Of a stretch of DNA of 64,000 nt, positions 42,305 to 53,874 are shown one piece after another. The notes beneath the pieces are model-generated. The model was given only the letters and a program-made list of their open reading frames with translations. It made no database searches and was not told where the DNA came from. The DNA comes from Stutzerimonas urumqiensis (lineage in GTDB: Bacteria; Pseudomonadota; Gammaproteobacteria; Pseudomonadales; Pseudomonadaceae), in contig NZ_RBZQ01000004.1 of the NCBI RefSeq assembly GCF_003640395.1, positions 310,001-374,000 on the forward strand. Direction: 5' to 3'. A program made the position numbers and the translations under genes. Within the stretch, counting starts at the first letter, position 1. The number at the start of each line of letters is the position of its first letter.

Positions 42305-43471
42305 CTACGCCGCTTGCGCCGGCAATGCTTCGCGAATGACCTCGGCCAGGCGCCGCAACCCTTCTCCCAGACGTTCTGGCGGGACATGGCTGAAGTTCAG
42401 CCGCAGATAGCCCGGGTTGCGCTCCGGCTCGACGAAGAACGGCTCACCCGGCATGAACGCGACCTGGCGCTCGAGCGCCTTCGGCAACAGGGCGCGGGTA
42501 TCGATCGGCTGCTTGAGTGCCAGCCAGAAGAACAGCCCACCCTGGGGTATTTCCCAGTCGGCGAGATCGGCGAAATGCTCGGTCAGGGCGGCCTGCATGG
42601 CATCGCGGCGTTCACGGTAGAACGCACGCAAAGCCGCCAGGTGCTCCTGGTAGCGCTCGCTGCCGAGCCACTGGAGCGCCTGCCATTGACCGATGCGATT
42701 GGTGTGCAGGTCGGCAGCCTGCTTCAAGCGCAGCAGATGCGGGAACAGATCGGGGCTGGCGATCAGGTAGCCGACGCGCAGCCCCGGCAGCAGCGTCTTC
42801 GATACGGTGCCGGTGTGTATCCAGCTGGCCCGGCGCAGCTGCGCAACCAAGGGGGTCGCCTCGCCTTCGTCGAACACCAGCTCGCGGTACGGCTCGTCCT
42901 CGAGCAAGGGGATCGCGAATTCGTCCAGCAACTCGGCCACCGCACGCCGGCGCGCCTGGCTGTAACGAACCCCCGAGGGATTCTGGAATGTCGGGATCAG
43001 ATAGGCGAACGCGGGCTTGTGCCGCTGCAAGCGGTCCCTCAGCGCGTCGAGATCAGGGCCCTCCGAGGTCTGCGGAACCGCCAGGCAATCGGCACCGAAC
43101 AGCTGGAACGATTGGAGTGCGGCCAGATAGGTCGGCGACTCCACCAGGACCTCGGTACCGCGGTCGATGAAGAGCTTGGCCGCCAGGTCCAGCGTCTGCT
43201 GCGAGCCGCTGACGATCAGCACCTGGCTCGCCTCGCACGCGATCCCGCGGCTGCGAGCCTCCGCTGCAATCGCCTCGCGAAGGGCCGGTTCGCCCTCGCT
43301 CATGCCGTACTGGCCCATGCTCGCAGGCATCGGCGCCCATTCCACCGCTGGAAGCATGCCCTCGGCCGGCAAGCCGCCGGCAAAGGACATCATGCCGGGC
43401 TGCTGGGCAGCGGCGAGAATTTCGCGGATCAGCGAGCTTTTGAGACGATCGACGCGTTCGGAGAAGACCAT
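42305..43471 (-). CDS. PLP-dependent fold-type I aminotransferase (LysN/MocR-domain-like)
   Basis: 388 residues. Family elements: FAGGLPAEGMLP near residue 30, the Tyr/Asn region and the PLP lysine in GTVSKTLLPGLRVGY. Closest type is 2-aminoadipate/aromatic transaminases related to the aminotransferase domain of MocR regulators, here without a DNA-binding domain. Start at MVFSERVDRL (43471). Divergent from a MarR gene. Confidence 0.9.
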   Translation of the reverse strand: MVFSERVDRLKSSLIREILAAAQQPGMMSFAGGLPAEGMLPAVEWAPMPASMGQYGMSEGEPALREAIAAEARSRGIACEASQVLIVSGSQQTLDLAAKLFIDRGTEVLVESPTYLAALQSFQLFGADCLAVPQTSEGPDLDALRDRLQRHKPAFAYLIPTFQNPSGVRYSQARRRAVAELLDEFAIPLLEDEPYRELVFDEGEATPLVAQLRRASWIHTGTVSKTLLPGLRVGYLIASPDLFPHLLRLKQAADLHTNRIGQWQALQWLGSERYQEHLAALRAFYRERRDAMQAALTEHFADLADWEIPQGGLFFWLALKQPIDTRALLPKALERQVAFMPGEPFFVEPERNPGYLRLNFSHVPPERLGEGLRRLAEVIREALPAQAA

Positions 43472-43502
43472 GGCGATACCGGTGCGAGGGCGGGACAAAT
43501 GA

Positions 43503-43540
43503 GTCAAACTGGTTGACCGAAACTAAGCCTGCCCTATAAA
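43503..43540 (+). promoter_or_regulatory. marR promoter with embedded quasi-palindrome
   Basis: TTGACC (43513-43518), 16-base spacer, TATAAA (43535-43540): a strong sigma-70 match. The -35 is half of a quasi-palindrome GTCAAACTGGTTGAC (43503-43517) that is a likely operator for the adjacent MarR protein. The predicted start near 43547 is only about 3 bases from the marR ATG, implying a leaderless message. Confidence 0.55.
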
Positions 43541-43549
43541 AACGTCAAT

Positions 43550-44011
43550 ATGCCTGACCTAAAAAACAGCGCTGTTCAACGTCATGTGATGGAAGTGTTC
43601 TTCCGCGCCTACCAGGCGTTCACCGCCAAACCGGACGAGATGCTCGCCCGCCGTGGATTGTCACGGGTGCACCATCGGATCCTGTTCTTCATCGCCAGCC
43701 ATCCGGCCCTGAGCGTCGGCGAGCTGCTCGAGCACCTCGGCGTGAGCAAGCAGGCGCTCAACACGCCCCTGCGCCAACTGATCGAAATGGGATTGGTGGT
43801 GAGCGCGCCCGCCGAAGGCGACAAACGCAAGCGCCTGCTGGCCCTGAGCGGCGCGGGCGAAAAGCTCGAGCACACCTTGCGTCGCGAGCAGATCCGCCAT
43901 GTGCAGCGTGTGTTCGCCGACATGGGGGAGCCGGCCGTAGCGAGCTGGCTATCGGTCAATCAGGCGCTGGCCGAGCGACCGCCCAAAAAGCCATCCGCCG
44001 CCGAGGTTTAA
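43550..44011 (+). CDS. MarR family transcriptional regulator
   Basis: 153 residues with a winged helix-turn-helix (SVGELLEHLGVSKQALNTPL about residues 57-76) and the basic wing EGDKRKRLLALS. Start at 43550 has no Shine-Dalgarno sequence and abuts the predicted transcription start. Divergent from the aminotransferase gene, with a shared 78-base region containing a palindrome, so autorepression and control of the aminotransferase-GST pair are likely. It overlaps fleR tail to tail by 4 bases. Confidence 0.92.
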   Translation: MPDLKNSAVQRHVMEVFFRAYQAFTAKPDEMLARRGLSRVHHRILFFIASHPALSVGELLEHLGVSKQALNTPLRQLIEMGLVVSAPAEGDKRKRLLALSGAGEKLEHTLRREQIRHVQRVFADMGEPAVASWLSVNQALAERPPKKPSAAEV

Positions 44012-45396
44012 CTCGCGTAGAGATACGCCTCGACGTCCAGCCCCGCATCGCGCATCTGCGCCAGCTTGTAGCGCAGGGTTCGCGGGCTGATGCCAAGCCG
44101 ATCGGCCGCCTCGCGCCGACGGCCGCGCTCGGCCTTCAGCGTGTCGAGAATGACCTCGAACTCGCGTCGCCGTAAGTCGTCACCCAGCCCGCCGGCAACT
44201 TCGGGCGCTGCGACATCGGCCTGGACGATGGTTTCGGCGGTCGGCGCGCTCGTCGTAACGAGCCCGATCGGCGCGTTCAGGCACAGGTCGTGCGGCTGAA
44301 TCACCCCGCCCTGCTGCAAGATCAGGGCGCGCTGGATAGCGTTGTCCAGCTCCCGCACGTTGCCGGGCCATGCATGGCGCACCAGGCACTGCCGCGCCGT
44401 GGCGGAGAAGCGCACCGGACCTGCCTGCATCTTGGTTGCATGGCTGTTCAGCAACCGCTGGGCCAGCGGAAGGATATCGCCCGGCCGTTCGCGCAGCGGC
44501 GCCCAGGCCAGCGGGAAGACCGACAGGCGATAGAACAGGTCCTCACGGAAGCGTCCGGCAGCCACCTCGGCCGACAGGTCGCGGTTGGTCGTCGCGACGA
44601 TCCGGATGTCGAGCGCGATCGCCTTGCGCGCGCCCACTCGCTCGACTTCCCGTTCCTGAAGCACCCGAAGCAGCTTGGCTTGCAGGCCGAGCGGCATCTC
44701 GGAAATCTCATCGAGCAGAAGCGTGCCACCCTGCGCAGCTTCGAACTTGCCCGGCTGCGAGGCGATCGCCCCGGTGAAAGCGCCCTTCTCGTGGCCAAAC
44801 AGCGTGGCCTCGAGCATGTTTTCCGGGATCGCGGCGCAGTTGATCGCCACGAAGGGTCCGCTGGCCCGCGGCGACTGCTGATGAATGTAGCGCGCCAGTA
44901 CTTCCTTGCCCGTTCCCGATTCGCCGGAAAGCAGCACGGTCGAATCGCTGCGGGCAACCCGCGCAGCGAGCTGAAGCAGTTGCTGGCTGCTGGGCTCGAA
45001 CGCGACCGGTCCTTCGCTCTGACCGGCGTCGACGCGACCGCACGCATGGCGAGCCACCAGTTCCAGCAGGGTTCGCGGCTCGAAAGGCTTGACCAGGTAG
45101 TCGACGGCGCCCTGGCGCATGGCGTCGACGGCACGCTCCACCGCACCGTAGGCCGTCATCAGGAGGACCGGCAGCATGGGGTAGTGGTTGCGTACGTGAC
45201 CGAGCAAGGCATGCCCATCCATGCCAGGCATGTTGACGTCGGAAACGAGCAGGTCGAACGACTCGCGCTGCAACGCCGCGACCGCCGCCTCGGCGCAGTC
45301 CACCGCCTTGAACTCGACGCCACCGAGCGCCAGGGTGTCGCCAAGGGCCTCGCGAAGCGAACGGTCGTCTTCGACCAACAGAATTCTGGCAGTCAT
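44008..45396 (-). CDS. fleR: Flagellar two-component response regulator FleR (sigma-54 activator)
   Basis: 462 residues: receiver domain (phospho-Asp in [11 protein letters not shown]), AAA+ domain with GESGTGKE and the sigma-54 contact loop GAFTGA, and C-terminal Fis-type helix-turn-helix ([17 protein letters not shown]). Drives class III flagellar genes with its kinase FleS, whose gene ends 4 bases upstream. Start [11 protein letters not shown] at 45396. Not followed here by fliE. Confidence 0.96.
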   Translation of the reverse strand: MTARILLVEDDRSLREALGDTLALGGVEFKAVDCAEAAVAALQRESFDLLVSDVNMPGMDGHALLGHVRNHYPMLPVLLMTAYGAVERAVDAMRQGAVDYLVKPFEPRTLLELVARHACGRVDAGQSEGPVAFEPSSQQLLQLAARVARSDSTVLLSGESGTGKEVLARYIHQQSPRASGPFVAINCAAIPENMLEATLFGHEKGAFTGAIASQPGKFEAAQGGTLLLDEISEMPLGLQAKLLRVLQEREVERVGARKAIALDIRIVATTNRDLSAEVAAGRFREDLFYRLSVFPLAWAPLRERPGDILPLAQRLLNSHATKMQAGPVRFSATARQCLVRHAWPGNVRELDNAIQRALILQQGGVIQPHDLCLNAPIGLVTTSAPTAETIVQADVAAPEVAGGLGDDLRRREFEVILDTLKAERGRRREAADRLGISPRTLRYKLAQMRDAGLDVEAYLYAS

Positions 45397-45400
45397 CGTC

Positions 45401-46588
45401 TTACTCCTCGGATGCACCGCTCACCCGCAACGGGATGGAAATGTGAACGCACGTACCCCGCCCTGGGCGTGACATCAGTCTTAGCTGTCCTTCATGGGCG
45501 TGCACCACGGCACGGGCTACCGCCAGGCCTAGCCCGGACCCCGTTGCCTTGGTGGTGTAAAAAGGCTCTTCCAGACGTGCAAGCACCTGCGGCGCGATGC
45601 CGGGACCGTTGTCGCTAACACAGAGGTGCAGCGAGTCGTCACGTCGGTACAGGTGTACTTTCAGCCGGGCGTCCGTGCTGCCGGCCGCCTGTACGCCATT
45701 GTCGATGAGGTTCTGCAAAGCACCGACGAGCGTGTCGAGGTTGCAGGTCAGCTCGCCGGCGTGGGCATCGCACTGCCAGCGGATCGCAACGTCCTGCAGG
45801 TGCGGCTCGGCAGCCGATCGCAGGGCGCGCATCAGGTCGGCCGGCGTGACGCGGTCCGGGCGCGGCAGATCGCCTCGAGCAAAGAGCAGCATGTCGCGCA
45901 CCTGCCGCTCGAGCTGATGGAGTCGCTCCTTCAGCCGCGAGGCGAACCGCGTGCGATGCTCGGTCGGCAGCGCCTCTTCTGTCAGATGGCTGGCATAAAT
46001 CAGCGCCGCCGACAGCGGGGTTCGAACCTGGTGAGCAAGCGATGCGGTCATCCGGCCAAGCGCCGAGAGCCGTTCATGCCGCGCCAATTTGGCTTGAAGA
46101 CGACGGGTTTCCGTCAGGTCGGTCAGCAGGATCAGCTGCCCGGGCTCGCCTTCGAGCGAGCGAATCGAGATGGACACGCGTCGACCATCGCGCAGCGAAA
46201 TTTCATGGCCATCGTCATGCCGCGGCGAAAAGGCTCGCTGGATGACGTCGCGCCAGACCGCACCGAGCAGCGGTTCGCCGAGCAACTCGCGCGCACTGGG
46301 GTTGGCATCCTGAACCTCGCCGTGACCGTCAATGACGACCACGCCGCCGGGCAACGAATCGAGCAGGTTGCCGAGCCGCCTGGCGAGCCGTTCCTTTTCG
46401 TCTAGCTCCTTCAGGCGCTCGGCGCTGACCAGCTCCAGACGATCCTGCAGCTCGGCGACGTGCGCTTCGAGCCAGCCGCGCGACTCACCGAGCTGACGCT
46501 CGATGCGCTCGACATGCGCCAAGGCTCCGGCCAGATCGGCTGGATCGCTCGGCGTTTCGGGGAGGCTTGGCGAAGTCGGGCGTAGCAT
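45401..46588 (-). CDS. fleS: Flagellar sensor kinase FleS
   Basis: About 395 residues, no membrane helix. An N-terminal coiled coil and PAS-like region (VVIDGHGEVQDANPSA) precede a HisKA domain with His in SLAHQVRTPLSA and a HATPase domain (NLIDNGVQ, DNGPGIAP, GSGLGLAVA). It phosphorylates FleR. Start uncertain: ATG at 46588 or GTG at 46594. A sigma-54 promoter lies at 46644-46658. Confidence 0.95.
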   Translation of the reverse strand: MLRPTSPSLPETPSDPADLAGALAHVERIERQLGESRGWLEAHVAELQDRLELVSAERLKELDEKERLARRLGNLLDSLPGGVVVIDGHGEVQDANPSARELLGEPLLGAVWRDVIQRAFSPRHDDGHEISLRDGRRVSISIRSLEGEPGQLILLTDLTETRRLQAKLARHERLSALGRMTASLAHQVRTPLSAALIYASHLTEEALPTEHRTRFASRLKERLHQLERQVRDMLLFARGDLPRPDRVTPADLMRALRSAAEPHLQDVAIRWQCDAHAGELTCNLDTLVGALQNLIDNGVQAAGSTDARLKVHLYRRDDSLHLCVSDNGPGIAPQVLARLEEPFYTTKATGSGLGLAVARAVVHAHEGQLRLMSRPGRGTCVHISIPLRVSGASEE

Positions 46589-46612
46589 TTCCACGGCAAC
46601 AGCTCACAGGGC

Positions 46613-46636
46613 CTGACAGAAGTTTGTCACTGTCAG
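46613..46636. repeat. TGACA/TGTCA inverted repeats in fleS leader
   Basis: Perfect 7-bp arms CTGACAG / CTGTCAG 10 bases apart, with a third TGTCA (46625-46629) that also pairs with the first arm. It lies at the predicted start of fleSR transcription, just downstream of the -12 element: a possible activator site or mRNA fold. Confidence 0.4.
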
Positions 46637-46643
46637 ACGTTCT

Positions 46644-46658
46644 GCAAGCAGCGTGCCG
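46644..46658 (-). promoter_or_regulatory. Sigma-54 promoter of fleSR
   Basis: On the minus strand CGGCACG-N4-TTGC, with GG and GC exactly 10 bases apart as required for RpoN; one mismatch (C for T) to the TGGCACG consensus. It is placed between fleQ and fleS. FleQ-RpoN activation of fleSR is established in P. aeruginosa. Confidence 0.75.
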
Positions 46659-46705
46659 AGCGAAGCGTAAAGGAACGGGCCGGCCGATCGGCGGCCCGGG
46701 CTGGA

Positions 46706-48178
<1,473 letters not shown>

Positions 48179-48276
48179 CTGTCGTCTGACTCTTGTCGCC
48201 GTTAGGGTCTGCCCGGTAAGTGACGAGACCCGACCAACGGCAGATGGCCAGTAGTTAAGTCAAAAATGAGGCGTGA

Positions 48277-48290
48277 GTCAAATTTATGAC
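48277..48290. promoter_or_regulatory. FleQ-box-like palindrome upstream of fleQ
   Basis: GTCAAATTTATGAC; its complement GTCATAAATTTGAC follows the published FleQ pattern GTCA-N6-TGAC with an A/T core. On the minus strand its TTGAC overlaps a -35 (TTGACT, 17 bases, TTAACT). The site could let FleQ repress its own gene. Confidence 0.5.
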
Positions 48291-48340
48291 GTGAATTTCC
48301 TGCTAAATCCGACCAAGCACACTAAACCGACGCGAGCGGC

Positions 48341-48637
48341 TTAACCAAACAGCTGATAGACCTTCGCGCCTTGCTTGGCCTGGTTGAGCTGGCGCAACTC
48401 ATCGCCAATGCGTCGCTGCTCGGTGCGGCAGCGGTCGACCAGCTCCCGGTAGAGCATCAACAGGTGTTGCAGCTGTTGGCGAATGGCCGCCTCGTCGCGC
48501 TCGGGCGAGCGCATGGCTTCTTCGACGACCTGCCGGCATTGCAGATCCAGCGTGCCTATGGACGACCAGTCCTGTTGCAGCAAGGCTTCCCGAAGCGCGA
48601 CGCTCGTCTCCTCGAGACGTCTGATCGAAGCATTCAT
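48341..48637 (-). CDS. fliT: FliT-like flagellar chaperone
   Basis: 98-residue, all-helical protein in the FliT position directly upstream of fleQ, with heptad-rich sequence (LLMLYRELVDRCRTEQRRI). FliT-type proteins bind FliD and the export ATPase and can modulate flagellar regulators. Sequence identity is modest and the call rests partly on position. fliS and fliD, its usual upstream neighbours, are absent here. Start at 48637 (MNASIRRLEE). Confidence 0.75.
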   Translation of the reverse strand: MNASIRRLEETSVALREALLQQDWSSIGTLDLQCRQVVEEAMRSPERDEAAIRQQLQHLLMLYRELVDRCRTEQRRIGDELRQLNQAKQGAKVYQLFG

Positions 48638-48755
48638 GACCACCACTCCAGGGCCCACAGCCCGCCTTGTGACATTTGCCGGTTCAAAGGTGTGCGACCC
48701 GAGGACCGCCCTCCTTCTATCGGCCATGGCGACCAGAGCTTTAGCATGCAATCGG

Positions 48756-49190
48756 TCAATGCAAGGCACGCAGCCCCGGCGGCACGCTGGGCGGCGCAAT
48801 CGACTCCCACGGGCCGGCAGGCCGTGATGCGGAAAGCCACTGACCGTCCCAGCGGTAATACACCCGCTGCCGGTAGTAGAGCCCACGCGCGCCCTCGACG
48901 ACGTAGACACCGAGCCGGTTGTCCCAATGCGCCTGCGCGTGCGGCGGTGGGGCATAGCGAGGGTGACTGCGCTGGACCGATGGCCTGGACGGTGCGGGGG
49001 GCGTCTGGATGCGCGGCGGCGTGATCACCGGTCGCGCGGGCTCGACCTTAGGTGGCGTAGGCGGCACCGGGCGGGGCGGCTCGTTCTGGTAGGGATTGCC
49101 AGCACAGGCCGCCAGCAATCCGGCCAGGCAAAGCGGAACCGCCCCTTTCAGCGGGCGAAACGTCAGTCGCAAGCGAAGGTACCCGTGCAT
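48756..49190 (-). CDS. Putative lipoprotein, Pro-rich, unknown function
   Basis: 144 residues. Signal peptide with lipobox LLAAC (Cys at about residue 29), a Pro-rich linker (about 35-75) and a Tyr/Trp-rich C-terminus with a repeated pattern (GVYVVEGARGLYYRQRVYYR, WDGQWLSAS). Likely outer-membrane-anchored. Located between ccmI and fliT; function not recognised. Confidence 0.75.
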   Translation of the reverse strand: MHGYLRLRLTFRPLKGAVPLCLAGLLAACAGNPYQNEPPRPVPPTPPKVEPARPVITPPRIQTPPAPSRPSVQRSHPRYAPPPHAQAHWDNRLGVYVVEGARGLYYRQRVYYRWDGQWLSASRPAGPWESIAPPSVPPGLRALH

Positions 49191-49215
49191 GCTCTTGTCC
49201 TCGTAAGCCGTCGAA

Positions 49216-50442
49216 TCAGTCGCCGTCGACCTTGTCGATGGTCACCTGCAGCGGCTCGTCCGCCGTGGCCGGAGCAACCGCCTGGCTGGTACCCAGCCAC
49301 TCGCCCTTGGTCGCATCGCCAGAGCGCGACACACGGGCACTGACCACGACGCGATCGAAGTTGGACAGCTTCAGCGCTGGCATCATCGCATCGGCGTCAC
49401 TCAAGGTCACGGTGGCCGGCAAGTCGCGAACCGACAACCGCTTGACCGCCAGCGGCATCGGCGGACCGGACGCGGCACGGGCGAACACGAACACCGTGTC
49501 GCTCGCCAGCACGCGAGCGGTCAGTTCCGGTGCCAGCGTCACGGTCACGTCGAGTTCGACCACCGTCGGTGCCTCGGCTTTCTCGACCGCATCAGCCGCG
49601 GGCGTGGTGGGCTGCGCGTTGTCCTTGCTCATGGCCAGGGCCCGATCGATCCCGGTCTGGATGGCGGCTCGCGACGGATCAGACTCCGGCAGTGTCGCGA
49701 CCAGCCGCTCCCAGAAGGCAACGGCATCTTCGTACCGTTCATCCTCGAAGGCGGCAATCCCGAGCAACCCCAGGCTGGTCGCGTCGGTCGGATCGGCCTG
49801 GAGCGCCTCGTCGGTCAGGGCCTGCATCTGCGGCGTCCAGGTCTGCTGATTGGCAAAGTACAACGCCTGCGCCCACTGACCGAGCAGCTCGGGCTCACGA
49901 CCCGCCAGTTGCACGACCTTCTCGAACGCACGCGCAGCCTCGGCAGGACGCTCCTGCGCCATGTACGCACGACCGAGGAAGTACCAGCCCTCCGCCGAAT
50001 CCGGCTGCGCCTGCACGGCCTGTTCCAGGCGCGCCGTAACCTCTTCCATCGAGCGCGGCTGCTCGCCGAACTGGCGGGCCAGTTCGACCTTGTCGCTGGC
50101 GCCCCAGTGGAGGTAAAGGCCGAAACCGGCGAGCGGTACCAACAGCGCCATGATGACCGGGATTGCCTTTCCCAGCGTCGAACCCGAACGCCGCTCGGCA
50201 CCCTCGGTATCTTGCAGGAGCTCGCGGCTGGCCTCGACGCGCCCGGCCTCATGCTGTTCATCCGAGAGCACGCCAGCCGCACGCTGGGCAGCGAGCTCGC
50301 CAAGCCGCTCTTGATACAGCGCCACGTTGAGCGCCGTGCGATCTTCCTCGGCCTGCGCACGCCGACCACGCAGCAACGGCAGCAGCAGGAAAGCCAGCGC
50401 CGCAAGCAACAACAGGCCGGCGGCGATCCAGAAATCGATCAT
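49216..50442 (-). CDS. ccmI: Cytochrome c maturation protein CcmI (CycH)
   Basis: 408 residues: two N-terminal membrane helices around a cytoplasmic leucine-zipper-like loop, then periplasmic TPR repeats (about 130-270) that bind apocytochrome c, and a C-terminal beta domain. Presents apocytochrome to CcmF/CcmH. Last gene of the ccm operon; overlaps ccmH by 4 bases (ATGA). Confidence 0.95.
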   Translation of the reverse strand: MIDFWIAAGLLLLAALAFLLLPLLRGRRAQAEEDRTALNVALYQERLGELAAQRAAGVLSDEQHEAGRVEASRELLQDTEGAERRSGSTLGKAIPVIMALLVPLAGFGLYLHWGASDKVELARQFGEQPRSMEEVTARLEQAVQAQPDSAEGWYFLGRAYMAQERPAEAARAFEKVVQLAGREPELLGQWAQALYFANQQTWTPQMQALTDEALQADPTDATSLGLLGIAAFEDERYEDAVAFWERLVATLPESDPSRAAIQTGIDRALAMSKDNAQPTTPAADAVEKAEAPTVVELDVTVTLAPELTARVLASDTVFVFARAASGPPMPLAVKRLSVRDLPATVTLSDADAMMPALKLSNFDRVVVSARVSRSGDATKGEWLGTSQAVAPATADEPLQVTIDKVDGD

Positions 50443-50909
50443 GGGTCTTTTTTATCCAACAGGGCGGCGAGCCGTTCACGCTCCGCCGGAGACAGGGCCT
50501 GGGCCGATGGCGAGACATTCGCGCGCCGGCGCTTGGTCACGATGAAAACCACGACGACGAGACCGATCGCCAGCAGACCGAACGGGCCGTACCAGAGCAG
50601 GAAAGTCGTCGGGTTGAGCGGAGGACGGTAACGCACGAAGTCGCCATACCGCGCGACGAGGTAATCGACGATCTGCTCGTTGCTGCGCCCTTCCTGCAGC
50701 ATGCGGTAGATCTCGTCGCGCAGGTCCATGGCGATCGGCGAATTGGAGTCGGCGATGTTCTGGTTCTGGCATTTCGGGCATCGCAGCTCTTCGGTCAGCG
50801 AGCGGTAGCGCTCTCGCTCCGCCTCGCTGTCGAAGGTGTAGGTATCGATCGCCGCACTGGCCATCAGTGAACAGGCCAGCAGGCACAGGCTTGCGAAGAG
50901 GCGCTTCAT
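50439..50909 (-). CDS. ccmH: Cytochrome c maturation thiol reductant CcmH
   Basis: 156 residues. Signal peptide, redox motif RCPKCQ (the CcmH LRCxxC), and a C-terminal membrane helix ([20 protein letters not shown]). Reduces apocytochrome CxxCH cysteines and works with CcmF. Short CcmH with separate CcmI, unlike the fused E. coli protein. Overlaps ccmG by 4 bases. Confidence 0.96.
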   Translation of the reverse strand: MKRLFASLCLLACSLMASAAIDTYTFDSEAERERYRSLTEELRCPKCQNQNIADSNSPIAMDLRDEIYRMLQEGRSNEQIVDYLVARYGDFVRYRPPLNPTTFLLWYGPFGLLAIGLVVVVFIVTKRRRANVSPSAQALSPAERERLAALLDKKDP

Positions 50910-51439
50910 TGGTCGTCCACCATCGCCTGGTAGAGCGGCGCGATTTCCTGCTGCCAGACCCGCTCATCGATCACGCCGACGTATTTGTGGCGGATGATCC
51001 CGTTATGGTCGATCAGGAAGGTTTCGGGCGCGCCGTAGACACCCAGGTCGAGCCCCAGACTGCCATCCACGTCGCTGATGTTGAGCTGGTAGGGATCATG
51101 GAAGTCCCGCAGCCAGTCGCGCGCCGCCGCGGTGTCGTCCTTGTAGTTGATGCCGTGGATGACGACGCCTTGCGACGCGAGCTTGTTCAGGACCGGGTGC
51201 TCGACCTTGCACGCGACACACCAGGTCCCCCACACGTTGACCAGGGCCGGCTTGCCGAGCAGATCGGCCTGGGTGATGGCCGGCTCGCCGGCCTTGACCG
51301 ATGGCAAGGTGAACGCGGGGAACGGCTTGCCGATCAGGGCTGAAGGCAGCTCCGATGGATTGAGGAACAGACCGCGATACAGGAAGACCGCGACGATCAG
51401 GAAGATCGCCAGCGGCAGCAACATCAGTGCACGCCTCAT
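50906..51439 (-). CDS. ccmG: Thiol:disulfide interchange protein CcmG (DsbE)
   Basis: 177 residues: N-terminal anchor helix and thioredoxin fold with active site WCVAC in WGTWCVACKVEHP. Keeps CcmH and apocytochrome thiols reduced in the periplasm. Its ATG directly follows the ccmF stop (TGAATG). Confidence 0.96.
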   Translation of the reverse strand: MRRALMLLPLAIFLIVAVFLYRGLFLNPSELPSALIGKPFPAFTLPSVKAGEPAITQADLLGKPALVNVWGTWCVACKVEHPVLNKLASQGVVIHGINYKDDTAAARDWLRDFHDPYQLNISDVDGSLGLDLGVYGAPETFLIDHNGIIRHKYVGVIDERVWQQEIAPLYQAMVDDQ

Positions 51440-53413
51440 TCAGACCCCCTGCCCCGTCATACCCAGCGCATCGCGCACCCGTGTGCGTACCTTGACCCGA
51501 TAACGACGGTCGCTCGCGGCCAGTACACCGCCAAATGCCATGAGCAGCCCTCCCAGCCAGATCCAGCGAACATAGGGCTTGATATGCACGCGCACGGCCC
51601 AGGCACCGTTCTCGAGCGGTTCACCCAGCGCCACGTAGAGGTCGCGCGTGAATCCGGCGTCGATCCCGGCTTCGGTCATCGGCATCTGCTGGACGGTGTA
51701 CAAGCGCTTCTCCGGGTGGAGCACGGCTATCTGCTCGCCGTCCTCGAACACGCGGACGGTGCCCCGATCGGCGGTGTAGTTGGGCCCTTCATGATGCTCG
51801 GCGCCTTCGAAGACGAAGCGATAGCCACCAAGCTCCAGCGACTGGCCCGGCGCCAGGCTCAGATCGCGTTCGTCGCTCTGCTGGCTGGACAGCACGACGC
51901 CCATCGCACATACCGCAATCCCGAAATGCGCGGCCTGCATGCCCCAATAGCTGCGGCTGAGCGCGCGGGCGCCTTTGAGCAGGCCCTTGTGGCGGGTCTT
52001 GTCCAGCAGGTCGCGAACACCGGCAAGCACCACCCAGACCGCCAGCAGGCACACCGCCAGCACCGTCCAGTGAAAATCGCCGAACAGAAAGGAGGCGGCG
52101 ACACCCAGCACCGCGCTGGCCAGCAATATCGGCGTGAGCATGCCCGCTAGCCAGCGTCCGGGCGTGTCCTTCCAGCGCACCAGCACGCCGACCGCCAGCG
52201 TGAACATCAGCAAGCCCATCAGCGGCAGGAACAAGGCGTTGAAATACGGCGGGCCTACGGAAAGCTTCGCGCCGGACAGGGCATCGAGCAGCAGCGGATA
52301 CAACGTGCCGAGCAGGATGGTGGCGGTAGCGATGACCAGCAGGATGTTGTTCACCAGCAGCAGCGTTTCACGCGACCAGAGCGCGAAACCGACCTGACTC
52401 TTGACCACCGGCGCCCGCAGGGCAAACAGCGTCAGCGAGCCACCGACCACCACCAGCAGGAACGCGAGGATGAACACCCCCCGCTCCGGATCGGTCGCGA
52501 ACGCATGCACGGAGGTGAGCACGCCCGAACGGACCAGGAAGGTGCCCATCAGGCTCAGGGAAAACGCCGCGATGGCAAGCAGAACGGTCCAGCTCTTGAA
52601 TACGCCCCGCTTTTCCGTCACGGCCAGCGAGTGGATCAGCGCGGTGCCGACGAGCCACGGCATGAAGGAGGCGTTCTCCACCGGATCCCAGAACCACCAG
52701 CCGCCCCAGCCGAGTTCGTAGTACGCCCACCAGGACCCCAGCACGATGCCGATGCCCAGAAAGGCCCAGGCCACCAGCGTCCAGGGCCGCGACCAGCGCG
52801 CCCAGGCAGCGTCCAGGCGGCCGCCGAGCAGCGCCGCAATGGCGAAGGCGAAGGCGACCGAGAACCCCACATACCCCATGTAGAGCATCGGCGGATGAAC
52901 CACCAGACCGAAGTCCTGCAGCAAGGGGTTCAGATCGCGCCCATCGGCCGGAGACTGCGGCAGCAAGCGCTCGAAGGGGTTGGAGGTGATGATCAGGAAC
53001 AGCAGGAAACCGATGCTGATCAACCCCATCACGCCCAAGACCCGTGCCAGCATCTCCTCCGGCAATTGCCGCGAAAAGATCGAAACGGCGAAGGTCCAGG
53101 CGGAAAGGATGAACACCCACAGCAGCAACGAGCCTTCGTGGGCGCCCCACAGCGCACTGAACTTGTAGTACCAGGGCAACGCGCTGTTGGAGTTGCCGGC
53201 GACATAGGCGACCGAGAAATCGTCCGTCATGAAGGCATGAGCCAGGCAAACGAAGGCGAATGCCAGGAATGCGAACTGTCCCCAGGCCGCTGGCTGCGCA
53301 AGGCCCATCCACTGACGATCGCCGCGCCAGGCACCGACCAGCGGCAGGGTGCCTTGCACCACCGCGAGGCAGAGCGCCAGGATCATCGCCAGGTGGCCGA
53401 GCTCGGGGATCAT
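51440..53413 (-). CDS. ccmF: Cytochrome c haem lyase subunit CcmF
   Basis: 657-residue polytopic protein (about 15 helices) with the WWD haem-handling motif ([14 protein letters not shown]) and the conserved periplasmic histidines of the HCP superfamily. It joins haem from holo-CcmE to apocytochrome c. ATGA overlap with ccmE. Confidence 0.97.
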   Translation of the reverse strand: MIPELGHLAMILALCLAVVQGTLPLVGAWRGDRQWMGLAQPAAWGQFAFLAFAFVCLAHAFMTDDFSVAYVAGNSNSALPWYYKFSALWGAHEGSLLLWVFILSAWTFAVSIFSRQLPEEMLARVLGVMGLISIGFLLFLIITSNPFERLLPQSPADGRDLNPLLQDFGLVVHPPMLYMGYVGFSVAFAFAIAALLGGRLDAAWARWSRPWTLVAWAFLGIGIVLGSWWAYYELGWGGWWFWDPVENASFMPWLVGTALIHSLAVTEKRGVFKSWTVLLAIAAFSLSLMGTFLVRSGVLTSVHAFATDPERGVFILAFLLVVVGGSLTLFALRAPVVKSQVGFALWSRETLLLVNNILLVIATATILLGTLYPLLLDALSGAKLSVGPPYFNALFLPLMGLLMFTLAVGVLVRWKDTPGRWLAGMLTPILLASAVLGVAASFLFGDFHWTVLAVCLLAVWVVLAGVRDLLDKTRHKGLLKGARALSRSYWGMQAAHFGIAVCAMGVVLSSQQSDERDLSLAPGQSLELGGYRFVFEGAEHHEGPNYTADRGTVRVFEDGEQIAVLHPEKRLYTVQQMPMTEAGIDAGFTRDLYVALGEPLENGAWAVRVHIKPYVRWIWLGGLLMAFGGVLAASDRRYRVKVRTRVRDALGMTGQGV

Positions 53414-53874
53414 TTCGCGTACTCCTGCTTGCCTTCCTCGTAGTGCTTCATCATGCCGCTCTGCTCCAGCGCCTGACTCACTTCGGGCGGCATGTAGTTT
53501 TCGTCGTGCTTGGCGAGCACCTCATCGGCAACGAGCGCGCCATCGGCACCGACTCGCCCGAGCGCGACGATGCCCTGCCCTTCGCGGAAGAGGTCGGGAA
53601 GGATGCCCTGGTAGCGGATCGTGATGGTCTCGGCACCATCCGTGACGCGGAATTCCACGGCCAGATTCTCACCGCGCTTCACCGAGCCGTTCTCGACCAG
53701 CCCGCCTGCGCGGATGCGCGTGCCCTCAGGCGCCTCGCCGTTGGCGATCTGCGTCGGGGTGTAGAACAGGTTGATGTTCTGCTGTAGCGCCGAAAGGGCC
53801 AGTGCCACCGCGATGCCGACGCCCGCCAGGATCGCCAGCACTATGAACAAGCGCTTCTTGCGCACCGGATTCAT
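53410..53874 (-). CDS. ccmE: Haem chaperone CcmE
   Basis: 154 residues; N-terminal membrane anchor, OB-fold, and the covalent haem His in [10 protein letters not shown] near residue 125. Carries haem from CcmABCD to CcmF. Coupled to ccmD by overlap. Confidence 0.97.
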   Translation of the reverse strand: MNPVRKKRLFIVLAILAGVGIAVALALSALQQNINLFYTPTQIANGEAPEGTRIRAGGLVENGSVKRGENLAVEFRVTDGAETITIRYQGILPDLFREGQGIVALGRVGADGALVADEVLAKHDENYMPPEVSQALEQSGMMKHYEEGKQEYAK

